Below are positions 6,901 through 13,672 of a stretch of DNA of 13,672 bases, piece by piece. A program made the position numbers and the translations under genes. The stretch is from Bacteroidota bacterium. Lineage in GTDB: Bacteria; Bacteroidota; Bacteroidia; Flavobacteriales; Flavobacteriaceae. Numbering within the stretch: the first letter of the stretch is position 1; every line of letters begins with the position of its first letter. The notes beneath the pieces are model-generated. The model was not told where the DNA came from. It saw nothing but the letters and a program-made list of their open reading frames with translations, and made no database searches. The DNA lies in contig JAJYTI010000041.1 in assembly GCA_021793135.1 (NCBI GenBank), positions 1 to 13,672 on the forward strand, in the 5' to 3' direction.

Positions 6901-7366
6901 AGCAGGGAATAGTATTAAAGAATGGCCATTAGATTATTTTGTTTTCATAGCAGGTTATCTATGTGAAGATCAGAATGTTGATAAAGTAAATATATATTTA
7001 AGTAAACATGAAGAAAAAATAGGCGAGCAATTTATAGAACATCATAAATTACATTTACACATAGGGCTGGGGTTCAATGAGCTTTGTGACTCGGTGAAGG
7101 AAAATAGTGTAGCTCTTGTTAATAATTCTTTGGGAGCTCACCTTTGTTCATATTTGAATGTTGACACCATAGCAATTTATGGCGGTCAAGAAACGGTTGC
7201 GGAATGGTCGCCAGTATGGGGAGAAAATAGAATAATTTATTCGGATGTATCATGTTCGCCATGTCATCTTCCCGAAGTTAAAGACTGTCCTTATGATTTG
7301 ATATGTTTGAAACAAATTACACAAGAAATGGTTTTAACTGAGATATATAAAAAATTAAATGAATAA
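3980..7366 (+). CDS. Triple glycosyltransferase fusion GT4-GT4-GT9
   Basis: This is a 1128-residue cytoplasmic protein with three transferase modules. Module 1 (1-395) is GT4/GT-B: WFGKELKGGAEQQ near the start, YLGRRDIGKNTH around 226-237, and EX7E with E303 and E311 in ENESFSRVIFESW. Module 2 (~400-775) is a second GT4: YHNITPG near 498, FVGRVAPNKGHKHL (593-606), and EX7E with E681 and E689 in DHEGFCIPIIEAQ. Module 3 (~788-1128) is GT9, the ADP-heptose:LPS heptosyltransferase family: ILLIKLDHMGDLLLSIPAM (793-811), FPKAGNSIKEWP, NNSLGAHL (1048-1054), and a closing four-cysteine pattern CSPC...C....C from residue 1092. Single-domain GT4 or GT9 enzymes are 340-400 residues, so this is a true fusion, with no stop or frameshift at the joints. 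Start is GTG in a GTGA overlap with the gene before, with AGGG upstream; the end overlaps the next gene by 8 bases. Each module probably adds one linkage of a repeat or outer-core unit; sugars are unknown. Confidence 0.85.
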   Translation: MKIAVVVPWFGKELKGGAEQQAWQIASRLSIRGIDTTVLTTCSKEFLSNWSENFYQEDDYNEDGVKIKRFKVRQRKQNKFDVINAKLLNIPKSQLIPGVSPLTEEEENIYLEENIYSEALQSYIIENKSNYDLFIFLPYLFPNIIKGIDAVKQKAISIPCLHDECYAYLQSVQNNFYNAEKLIFLSDGEYDVAKNIFGPSIIGKSKVLYAGVETKIRSTVKYENYLLYLGRRDIGKNTHILIKSFDKFIEETNSDLKLIIAGIGDLPIQPKSKNIIDVGLVSDAKKEELLSNCLALINPSENESFSRVIFESWYAKKPVIIHQNCLATYNALKESNMAGYFAKDVDTFINIFRQIEKLSVDEIKAMGELGFRYADEVANWDKVISRYMETIQDVIKKKEEVNDKTIIIAYFDIGPLDAVGYDILEEYNTLSSYGYQVYLYAEVFEPDLLRDDFNIIDFKTLNNKLKNKENILIYHHANYWEEGNAILNSAECRIIVKYHNITPGKYYESYYPHGADNCNRGREQTKDITSSYKASVFFADSKYNAKELIELGVNESRVSVQIPFTRVIKLSSINIDEKLYYKLKSNKTINVLFVGRVAPNKGHKHLIETIKSYIDNFDKNIHLNIIGGMDPNLKTYYLELQNLIKSYGLNDFISLKGAISDKELKTYYVASDAFLLISDHEGFCIPIIEAQYHKLPVVALGKTAVKDTIGDEQLVFDEVDYLSFAAALKIIKDDIKVKEYLIEKGLQNYRKYHNGIIAKNFLHAVENHSSNEMLNHGVKILDTGLFNRQQKTILLIKLDHMGDLLLSIPAMTKLANKYKEAKIDIIVGSWNVDIAKHLNLFEHIYTFDYFKKQSSEAPQIIDKKVDLLLKNLEHYDIAIDLRRQRDTRFLLAKVDADLRVGYKTYFPDIDNKIDICLDSEIDFPGKVISHNKKSIALQIVELINALPKEQNDYIVLPQLLKTKKQNKQIAIFPKAGNSIKEWPLDYFVFIAGYLCEDQNVDKVNIYLSKHEEKIGEQFIEHHKLHLHIGLGFNELCDSVKENSVALVNNSLGAHLCSYLNVDTIAIYGGQETVAEWSPVWGENRIIYSDVSCSPCHLPEVKDCPYDLICLKQITQEMVLTEIYKKLNE

Positions 7367-9485
7367 TCACAAAAATTACGCAAATGGGATTTTAAAATAT
7401 CGCTATTTTATTGCTTTTACTATTTATTTTATCTGTTCTGTTTCGTTCTTGGGTTATCCTAATAAATTCAATTTCATCTCGTCGATGCCTATTGGCGGTG
7501 ATCAAGCTTGGTTTTTATGGTGTATTAAATGGTGGCCTTATGCTTTAAAACATTATCACAATCCTTTTGTAACTGATAAATTATGGGCTCCTTTTGGTCA
7601 AAACCTTGCATGGACTACATCCATCCCATCTCTTGCTATAATTCTTTGGCCTGTTACTTCAATACTAGGTCCTATATTTTCTTATAATTTAGCGAACATA
7701 TTAGGTTTGACTTTGAATGCGTTTGCTGTCTTTTTGATCTGTAGGAGTCTATCAATCCACTATTGGCCTTCAATATTTGGCGGATTTATTTTCTTTTTTT
7801 CTTCATATCAATGGGGACAACTTGTGGGGCATTTAAATCTTACTGTAACTTTTGCTATACTATTTTTAATTTATCTTTTTATTTTAAGATTAAACGACCG
7901 TATAGGTCGTATAAAGTATATAATTTTTTGTAGTATACTACTTGCATTTCAATTTGGCGTTTCAAACGAAATTTATACCACGGCCATTATATTCGCCTTT
8001 ATGGCATATATAATTGCAGGTATTAATGCAAAAATGAATATAAGTCTCAGACATAAACTTACAATACTGGGAATAGAGACAACAGTGGGAATAATAATTA
8101 GTACAATAGTGTTAACGCCATACTTGTACTTTCTTTTTAAAGACAACATTTCTCAAAGCATACAAAATACATCATTTTTCTCTACAGATCCCATTAATTT
8201 CTTAATACCAACACCCATAACGTGGCTCGGAGGGAATTTACTGAGTGGTATAAGCAATAAGTTTGCTGGGAATTTTAGCGAAGAAGGTGCATATTTAGGA
8301 CTACCTTTATTAATTATTGTTATAACTTTTATTTATCAATTTAGGGATGATTGGTATCGTTGTCTAATCATAATACTTGCTATACTATTCTTATTTAGTT
8401 TAGGTCCATATCTTAGGATATTAAATCATAAATCTATTGTATTGCCTTGGTTTTTGTTTACTCAATTACCGCTGATAAAACATGTATTACCAATACGATT
8501 CACTTTTTATATTTTTATTATAATTTCAATCATTGCTGCATTATGGATGGAAAAATATAAAGTATCAAAACATGTTAAACTAATGATGGCTTTTATTTCA
8601 ATTTTATTTTTGTTTCCAAATGTTAATATCTATAAAGGTAATGTTACTATTCCAACCTTTTTTAAAAATAATTTATATAAGAAATATATAAAATACAATG
8701 AAAACATAATCATGATGCCTCCGTTCGGTTCAAATGGGATCGGTATGGCGTATCAAGAAAAAACAAATTTTTATTTTAATGTATCTCAGGGATACGCTGG
8801 CGTTATACCTAAACGACTTTTGTCCGATAGTATGTTACTTAACATACCTCAATTGCTAATAGGGGGGGGCGTATCGCAATTACCTAAAAATTATGCATCG
8901 GCTTTTGATTATTATATTTTAAAATGTGATGTGAATAAAATCATTACTGTTGGTAAATTAGATGATAATTCTAATAAAATATTACATACTCTTATTATTA
9001 CTCCCCAAAAAATAGAAGGCGTACTTCTTTATAGTTTTACCAGAAGGCAAATAGAAAATGAGCTTATCAAAAACAATAAAAAAGAATTTAATAATATGAT
9101 AGCCAGTATAGAATCCTTAAAAAAAGCTATAACTAACTATATTGTTAAATATAAAACGTACAATAATATTTATCCACTATACTTAGAAAAAATAGGCTTG
9201 TTAGACAATTCTTTTGGTGGTTTTCCAATAAACGCATTAAATAATAATTGGACTGCGGATGGCTATTGGATCGGGAAATGGGGAGACTCTTATGCTATTG
9301 GGTATTCTCCAATAACAGGTGAAACCGTAGATTTATTGTATAAGAAATATTCTAAAGAGATTGAAAAAATATATTTTCCGTACCCACAAATATTTACTGA
9401 GGGGAATAATGTAAATAAATTTATTACTGGGCAAGTATTGTTGCAATTTAAAATAAACCAAAGTAGGACAAGACATGTTAATTAG
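7359..9485 (+). CDS. Polytopic membrane protein, probable GT-C-fold glycosyltransferase
   Basis: This is a 708-residue, very AT-rich gene product. The first ~430 residues contain about ten to twelve hydrophobic segments, the first at ~15-33. After it comes MPIGGDQAWFLWCIKWWPYAL (43-63) with D48; in GT-C enzymes an acidic residue in the first external loop is catalytic and uses a polyprenyl-phosphate sugar on the periplasmic face. WAPFGQNLAW follows, as in other such proteins. Residues ~435-708 are mostly hydrophilic, probably a periplasmic domain. It overlaps the triple transferase by 8 bases and the GtrB-like gene downstream by 11 bases, which suggests a donor-maker/transferase pair resembling GtrB/GtrC. 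A G8 tract (8862-8869) lies in the codons for G502-G504. No strong ribosome binding site; translation probably depends on coupling. GT-C assignment rests on topology and loop motif, so it is moderate; a polymerase or flippase is less likely. Confidence 0.6.
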   Translation: MNNHKNYANGILKYRYFIAFTIYFICSVSFLGYPNKFNFISSMPIGGDQAWFLWCIKWWPYALKHYHNPFVTDKLWAPFGQNLAWTTSIPSLAIILWPVTSILGPIFSYNLANILGLTLNAFAVFLICRSLSIHYWPSIFGGFIFFFSSYQWGQLVGHLNLTVTFAILFLIYLFILRLNDRIGRIKYIIFCSILLAFQFGVSNEIYTTAIIFAFMAYIIAGINAKMNISLRHKLTILGIETTVGIIISTIVLTPYLYFLFKDNISQSIQNTSFFSTDPINFLIPTPITWLGGNLLSGISNKFAGNFSEEGAYLGLPLLIIVITFIYQFRDDWYRCLIIILAILFLFSLGPYLRILNHKSIVLPWFLFTQLPLIKHVLPIRFTFYIFIIISIIAALWMEKYKVSKHVKLMMAFISILFLFPNVNIYKGNVTIPTFFKNNLYKKYIKYNENIIMMPPFGSNGIGMAYQEKTNFYFNVSQGYAGVIPKRLLSDSMLLNIPQLLIGGGVSQLPKNYASAFDYYILKCDVNKIITVGKLDDNSNKILHTLIITPQKIEGVLLYSFTRRQIENELIKNNKKEFNNMIASIESLKKAITNYIVKYKTYNNIYPLYLEKIGLLDNSFGGFPINALNNNWTADGYWIGKWGDSYAIGYSPITGETVDLLYKKYSKEIEKIYFPYPQIFTEGNNVNKFITGQVLLQFKINQSRTRHVN
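8862..8869 (+). repeat. G8 homopolymer inside the GT-C-like gene
   Basis: Eight consecutive G residues occur in a region of very low GC. Gain of one base leads to TAA about nine codons later (GRIAIT then stop region); loss of one leads to TAA about 20 codons later. Either would remove roughly the last 200 residues. Tracts of this kind drive on/off switching of surface glycan genes in several bacteria; switching here is unproven. Confidence 0.85.
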
Positions 9486-10416
9486 TATAGTTGTTTCTGT
9501 TTTTAATGAAGAACAAATCATAGAAACATTTTATTATGAATTAAGAAAAATAAATTTAAATAGTTTAGCCCGAGAAATTAGTTGTGAGATTATATTTGTG
9601 GACGATGGAAGTAATGATCGAAGTTTGGAGATATTATCTGATTTAAGCAGAAAGGACCCCCAAGTAACAATTATTAGCCTTTCCAGAAATTATGGACATG
9701 AAGCTGCAATGATTGCCGGAATTGATTATAGTTCTGGTGACGCTGTAATTTGTATGGATGCGGATCTCCAACATCCGCCTTTTAAAATTCGTGAAATGGT
9801 GAATAAATATTTAGAAGGATATGAAGTTATTAATATGGTTAGAAGAGAAAGTATAGATGCCGGTATTCTTAAAAATATATCTTCAAAATTATTTTATTAT
9901 TTTCTCAATAAGATATCTCTGGTAGAATTTATTCCTAATGCATCAGACTTTTTTTTGATTTCAAGAAGGGTTGCAGATATTTTAAAAACAGAATTCCGTG
10001 AACGGATTAGATTTCTGAGAGGGTTAATACAGGTTATTGGTTTTAATAAAACGGCGATTGAATATGTGGCTCCGATAAGAGCTGGCGGGAAAAGTAAATA
10101 TTCTTTAGTCAAACTTTTTGCACTCTCTCTCTCAGCTATTTCGACATTTTCTAATCTCCCTCTACATCTAGGAATTATAGTAGGTACGATTATCGGATTA
10201 TTCAGTTTATCAGTAGGTATTTTTTCAATAATAATGAGAATTATAGGACATGTCCCGCCTGGTTACACAACAATAGTTGTTTTAGTAAGTTTTTTGTTTG
10301 CTGTACAATTGTTTATAATTGGAATTATAGGAGAATATTTAAGTCGCATATTTGATGAGAGTAAAAAAAGGCCTATTTATCTTATAGATAAAACTGTTTC
10401 CTGCAACAAAAAATAG
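9475..10416 (+). CDS. GtrB/DPM1-like GT2 polyprenyl-phosphate sugar transferase
   Basis: This 313-residue protein matches the bactoprenol glucosyl transferase (GtrB, also ArnC/DPM1-related) pattern throughout, and has the family's normal length. It transfers a sugar from a nucleotide donor to undecaprenyl phosphate at the cytoplasmic face. Motifs: SIVVSVFNEEQ (4-14), IIFVDDGSNDRS (39-50), LSRNYGHEAAM (69-79), the DxD as CMDADLQHPP (D95, D97), FRERIRFLRGLIQVIGF (174-190), and GGKSKYS (204-210). Two membrane helices follow at ~232-256 and ~265-287, then GEYLSRIFDESKKRPIYLI. The start ATG 9475 has TAGGAC just upstream and sits inside the end of the GT-C-like gene (11-base overlap). The likely partner is that GT-C-like protein. 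No gtrA flippase is seen nearby. The sugar (glucose, galactose, mannose or an amino sugar) cannot be read from the sequence. Confidence 0.85.
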   Translation: MLISIVVSVFNEEQIIETFYYELRKINLNSLAREISCEIIFVDDGSNDRSLEILSDLSRKDPQVTIISLSRNYGHEAAMIAGIDYSSGDAVICMDADLQHPPFKIREMVNKYLEGYEVINMVRRESIDAGILKNISSKLFYYFLNKISLVEFIPNASDFFLISRRVADILKTEFRERIRFLRGLIQVIGFNKTAIEYVAPIRAGGKSKYSLVKLFALSLSAISTFSNLPLHLGIIVGTIIGLFSLSVGIFSIIMRIIGHVPPGYTTIVVLVSFLFAVQLFIIGIIGEYLSRIFDESKKRPIYLIDKTVSCNKK

Positions 10417-10431
10417 CGAGAAATAAAGCCG

Positions 10432-11157
10432 GTGGAAAGGAAAAAAGACAGAGATCTGGTAAGTATAGAAGGTTCTTATCAATATAATGCCTTGACAAAA
10501 GGCAACCCGGTACAGAGGTTCTGGCATTACGTCAAGAAATCGGCTATAAATAAATATTTACCTCCTGCCCCCACCGATAATTTATTGGATGTGGGATGCG
10601 GGTCAGGTGTCATTACCGCCTACCTTGGAGAAAGCGGTGCTAATGTTACGGGTATAGACGGAAATAATAAAGCCATTAATTTCGCGCAGGAGCATTTTCA
10701 AAAACAAAACGTCAAGTTTAAGCAGGGGCTTGTTGATGAATACTTTCAAATCGATAACTTGGCAGATAAAATCTATTGTCTGGAAGTGATCGAGCATATC
10801 TATTATGAGCAAGGCAAAGCTATGCTAAAAGAATTTTTTAGGATTCTAAAGCCACATGGGTATGTTTTTCTCACGACACCTAATTATAAAAGTATGTGGC
10901 CGATGATTGAATGGACTATGGATAGGTTCCATTTATCTCCACAACTGGCTCAGGAGCAGCATGTAGAATATTTCAACAAGATAAGGCTAAAAAATCTATG
11001 TATTGAAGCTGGTTTTAAAATTAAAATTATAAAAACTAATTGTCTATTTGCACCCTGGATAGCCCCTTTAAGTTGGAAGCTTGCTGAGAAAATAGATAAT
11101 TTAGAAAATAGATTTTCGTTTGGTGGTTCGATATTAATTTTTATACTAGAAAAATAA
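10432..11157 (+). CDS. Class I SAM-dependent methyltransferase (UbiG/Methyltransf_11-like)
   Basis: A 241-residue cytoplasmic enzyme. Motif I is LLDVGCGSGVITAYL (51-65), the ribose-binding acidic residue D76 lies in GIDGN, CLEVIEHI (116-123) is motif II, and ILKPHGYVFLTTPNYKS (138-154) is the post-strand region of UbiG-like enzymes. It probably methylates a sugar or an oligosaccharide intermediate, judged from its neighbours; family members also act on quinones and lipids. Start is GTG 10432, the only start codon between the upstream in-frame stop (10414-10416) and the conserved region; its ribosome binding site is weak. The gap to the preceding gene is 15 bases, and to the next GT4 also 15 bases. 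Composition is visibly richer in G+C than in the GT-C and GT2 genes, suggesting a module boundary here. Confidence 0.78.
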   Translation: MERKKDRDLVSIEGSYQYNALTKGNPVQRFWHYVKKSAINKYLPPAPTDNLLDVGCGSGVITAYLGESGANVTGIDGNNKAINFAQEHFQKQNVKFKQGLVDEYFQIDNLADKIYCLEVIEHIYYEQGKAMLKEFFRILKPHGYVFLTTPNYKSMWPMIEWTMDRFHLSPQLAQEQHVEYFNKIRLKNLCIEAGFKIKIIKTNCLFAPWIAPLSWKLAEKIDNLENRFSFGGSILIFILEK

Positions 11158-11172
11158 GGTAATCTGAAAGAT

Positions 11173-12216
11173 ATGAAGATCATAATAGCCAATAGTCAAG
11201 TTCCCTTTATAACCGGTGGAGCGGAGAATTTAGCGGATGGGTTGGAGCGTGCGCTAAAAGATCATGGTCATACTGTGGAAATTGTCAGGCTCCCTTTTAA
11301 GTGGTACCCGCCGGAAAGGATCCCGGAGCACATACTTGCGGCACGGCTGCTCGATCTTACAGAAAGCTCCGGAGATAAGATCGATCTTCTTATCGGCTTA
11401 AAGTTCCCTGCCTACTACATCAAACATCCTAATAAGGTTTTGTGGATATTACATCAGCATAGGCCCGCGTATGATCTCTGGGGAACACCCTACCAGGATA
11501 TTCCCAATACCTTAGAAGGGATCAATATACGCAACACAATAATAAATGCGGACAATAACTTTCTAAAAGAAGCAAAAAGAATCTTTACTATCTCAAATAC
11601 TGTTACCGGCAGATTAAAGAAGTTTAACAATATTGTTTCACAAGCACTATACCATCCCCCTAAAAATTATGAAAAGTTGCACTCGGAAGATTACGATAAT
11701 TATATACTATACCCGAGCCGTATATCCATCCTTAAAAGACAACAGCTGGTCATACAAGCTATGGGATATACAAAATCAAATATCAAGCTTTTAATTGCAG
11801 GAAGACCGGATAGCGAGTATATCTTCAAACTTGTAACTGATGAAATCAAGAAAAACCATGTAGAAGATAAGGTAAAACTGCTTGGTGAGGTCAGTGAGGA
11901 TGAAAAGATAAAATTATATGCAAATAGTAGGGCAGTTGTATTTACACCATTTGATGAGGACTATGGATACATAACACTTGAGGCGTTCTATTCAAAGAAG
12001 CCCGTTATAACATGCGCCGATAGCGGCGGCCCCTTGGAGTTTGTGGATAATGATGTAAATGGTTTTGTTGTTGAACCGGAACCTAAAACGATAGCGGATG
12101 CAATTAATAAATGTTTTGATTCTTTAAATGCACAGCGAATGGGTAAAAACGCTTACGAGAAGATAGTGTCCATGGATATTTCCTGGGATAATGTTGTAAA
12201 AGCCTTGACCAAATGA
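11173..12216 (+). CDS. GT4-family glycosyltransferase
   Basis: A complete 347-residue GT-B retaining transferase. The N-terminal half has MKIIIANSQVPFITGGAENL, whose GGAE loop binds the acceptor side. It then shows WILHQHRPAYDLWGT (91-105). The donor half has LYPSRISILKRQQL (179-192; R183 and K188 in the usual phosphate-binding positions), AGRPDSEY (209-216), and EX7E with E262 and E270 in FDEDYGYITLEAF, then SKKPVITCADSGGPLEFV. ATG 11173 follows the methyltransferase by 15 bases and is preceded by an AAGG and a closer GAAAG. The stop overlaps the next gene as ATGA. The first ~300 bases are about 50% GC, the richest part of the window, which may mark recent acquisition from another source. 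Sugar specificity is unknown. Confidence 0.85.
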   Translation: MKIIIANSQVPFITGGAENLADGLERALKDHGHTVEIVRLPFKWYPPERIPEHILAARLLDLTESSGDKIDLLIGLKFPAYYIKHPNKVLWILHQHRPAYDLWGTPYQDIPNTLEGINIRNTIINADNNFLKEAKRIFTISNTVTGRLKKFNNIVSQALYHPPKNYEKLHSEDYDNYILYPSRISILKRQQLVIQAMGYTKSNIKLLIAGRPDSEYIFKLVTDEIKKNHVEDKVKLLGEVSEDEKIKLYANSRAVVFTPFDEDYGYITLEAFYSKKPVITCADSGGPLEFVDNDVNGFVVEPEPKTIADAINKCFDSLNAQRMGKNAYEKIVSMDISWDNVVKALTK

Positions 12217-13672
12217 ACAGGCTAAAACTTCTTGCACTTTGTCATTTTGATGTAATAGAACCCAAAGGTGGGGGGCAAGTTGTAGTTTTTAATTTCCTTA
12301 ATGAACTTTCAAGATATTTTGATATAACGCTACTATCACTTAATCCTTATGGTAGTCCTGAAAGAGGAGTAAAGTTAAACCCTCATTTAAAACAAATAGT
12401 AATCCCACAATCCTATAAACAAGCAAAAATCATGTGGGACACAGAAAAAAAAATCAATAAAGAATTGAATGAAGGATTATTCGATGTTATTCAAATAACG
12501 TATGCTTATCTTAATAAAAAATTCATAAATAGTGTAAAGGAATTTGCTGCACAAGCCAATGTAATTATACTCGAACATCCATATTTATTTAATTTTATAA
12601 AAGATACCCCCCATAACAACAATATATGGATATATCATGCACACAATTACGAATATAAACTTAAAAAATCCATACTTCATAATTCGGCTGAATTACTGAA
12701 TAAAGTGTATGAAGTAGAAAATGATGTATGTAACTGTTGTGATATTGTTTTGTCTCCCACAGAAGATGAAAAAAAATCATTGCATGATGCTTATCATGTT
12801 CCCGAAGATAAGTTTATAATAACAAATCATGGAACAAATACATCATCGATCCCATTTATAACACGGGAGGATCATATTACATACAAAAAGAGATATTCCA
12901 AATATATTAATAAAACTTTGACATTATTTGTCGGCAGTTGGCATCCACCAAATTTAGAAGCACTGGATTTTATAATTGAGAAATTAGCCCCAATAAATAA
13001 AGATTTTGTCTATATGGTATTGGGATCAGTCAAAGATTATTATGAAAGAAAATACAAAAATAGAGCTGTTCCTGATAATGTAGTACTTATAGGTGCAGTA
13101 GATGAACAAAAAAAATGGGAACATTATAAACTCGCTGACATAGCGATAAATCCTATGTTTTCAGGCGCAGGCGTTAATGTAAAAATGATAGAGTATATGG
13201 CAGCAGGGTTGCCTATTGTTTCTACAATATTCGGAGCAAGAGGAATAGAATTAAGTCCACATACTCTATTATGTGAGGCAGATCAATTTTATGATTGTAT
13301 CAATGAACTTATTGATAAACAAGAAAAACAATCTTTAATGATAGATGAAAACAGGTTAATAAGCACTGAAAAATACAATTACAAGAATATTGTGCTGGGT
13401 GTCGCGAGGGAAATAATAAATTTCGGTCTTACAAAAAAAATTATAGGAGTCGATACCGCGGACATTTTTCTCTCCATGCTGTTGATTGATAAAGTTACGG
13501 ATGATCTTTCAACCTTTCTGATAAAGAAAAAGGATGCTTTAATAAATACAGTAAGCGTTGAGTTGCAAAAAATCATAACTGTAAGCGATACTGATTCTGA
13601 AACTATTAAAACAAGGATCAGAGACAATCTGCTCCTTCAAAAGGAGGTATCTCCTTACGGGACAAAATCAAA
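12213..13672 (+). CDS. GT4-family glycosyltransferase, 3' end outside window
   Basis: Starting at ATG 12213, within the ATGA overlap with the previous stop, the frame stays open for 486 codons to the right edge. Residues ~1-400 are a GT4/GT-B enzyme: KLLALCHFD, then PKGGGQVVVFNFLNEL (17-32, acceptor-side glycine loop), IYHAHNYEYK (140-149), FVGSWHPPNLEAL (239-251), MVLGS (268-272), INPMFSGAGVNVKMIEYMAAGLPIVS (donor-binding helix, E327) and GARGIEL. Residues ~405-486 are a region I do not recognise, with hydrophobic DIFLSMLLIDKV and possibly helical, so the protein is longer than a single GT4 and may be another fusion. A G6 run (12270-12275) encodes G20-G21. It probably acts with the GT4 before it on the same glycan. 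Confidence 0.8.
   Translation, partial: MNRLKLLALCHFDVIEPKGGGQVVVFNFLNELSRYFDITLLSLNPYGSPERGVKLNPHLKQIVIPQSYKQAKIMWDTEKKINKELNEGLFDVIQITYAYLNKKFINSVKEFAAQANVIILEHPYLFNFIKDTPHNNNIWIYHAHNYEYKLKKSILHNSAELLNKVYEVENDVCNCCDIVLSPTEDEKKSLHDAYHVPEDKFIITNHGTNTSSIPFITREDHITYKKRYSKYINKTLTLFVGSWHPPNLEALDFIIEKLAPINKDFVYMVLGSVKDYYERKYKNRAVPDNVVLIGAVDEQKKWEHYKLADIAINPMFSGAGVNVKMIEYMAAGLPIVSTIFGARGIELSPHTLLCEADQFYDCINELIDKQEKQSLMIDENRLISTEKYNYKNIVLGVAREIINFGLTKKIIGVDTADIFLSMLLIDKVTDDLSTFLIKKKDALINTVSVELQKIITVSDTDSETIKTRIRDNLLLQKEVSPYGTKS

Noticed and set aside
6341..7366. Naming the GT9 module as a specific heptosyltransferase (WaaC/WaaF)
   Set aside because: The fold motifs are clear, but GT9 includes non-heptose transferases and it is fused to two GT4 modules; the donor cannot be read from sequence.
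9949..9956. T8 run in the GtrB-like gene (also T8 at 5586-5593) as phase-variation tracts
   Set aside because: Runs of A or T this long are expected in such AT-rich DNA and do not stand out as the G8 and C7 runs do.
1..13672. CRISPR arrays, tRNA/rRNA genes, riboswitches, integrases or phage genes
   Set aside because: I looked for spaced repeats, cloverleaf-like segments and typical protein motifs on both strands and saw none.

Overview
This window looks like the left flank and first seven genes of a surface-polysaccharide (O-antigen or capsule type) locus in an AT-rich Gram-negative-type bacterium. The evidence for that setting is a heptosyltransferase-type GT9 domain, a GtrB-like polyprenyl-phosphate sugar transferase, a polytopic GT-C-like protein and several GT4 enzymes, all on the + strand and tightly packed. 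I cannot name the phylum. Base composition is uneven: a hand count of line 8641-8700 gives about 15% GC, of 781-840 about 43%, and of 11221-11280 about 50%. This suggests a locus assembled from pieces of different origin.

Left flank (1-1395). The window opens inside a MazF/PemK-type toxin gene (2-199). Next comes a short decayed fragment (261-423) that resembles the N-terminus of an alkaline-phosphatase/sulfatase-superfamily protein. A complete AbrB-type antitoxin / PIN-domain toxin (VapBC-like) pair follows at 519-1167, with a consensus -35 box and a perfect palindrome just upstream. After it lies a second decayed fragment of the same phosphatase/sulfatase-like family (1196-1396). The two fragments are about 85% identical over 113 bases, so the toxin-antitoxin module is bracketed by remnants of one gene family. 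The second fragment ends in a TAATG overlap with the first glycan gene, so it is probably what is left of the gene that once preceded it in the operon.

Glycan operon (1396 to the end). The order is: a GT34-like transferase with a C-terminal beta-sandwich; a DUF4214 / coiled-coil / SAM-methyltransferase protein; a 1128-residue GT4-GT4-GT9 triple fusion; a 708-residue multi-spanning GT-C-like protein; a GtrB-like GT2; a small class I methyltransferase; a GT4; and a second GT4 that runs off the right edge. Most junctions are overlaps (4, 8, 11 and 4 bases) or gaps of 15 bases, so the genes are probably co-transcribed and translationally coupled.

How the genes may work together (inference). The soluble GT4/GT9 enzymes and the triple fusion would extend a lipid-linked chain in the cytoplasm. 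The coiled-coil methyltransferase may cap it or set its length, by analogy with WbdD. The GtrB-like enzyme would load a sugar on undecaprenyl phosphate for use by the GT-C-like protein on the periplasmic side. No Wzx, Wzy, Wzm/Wzt, GtrA or nucleotide-sugar synthesis gene is visible. G8 and C7 tracts inside two of the genes raise the possibility of phase variation.
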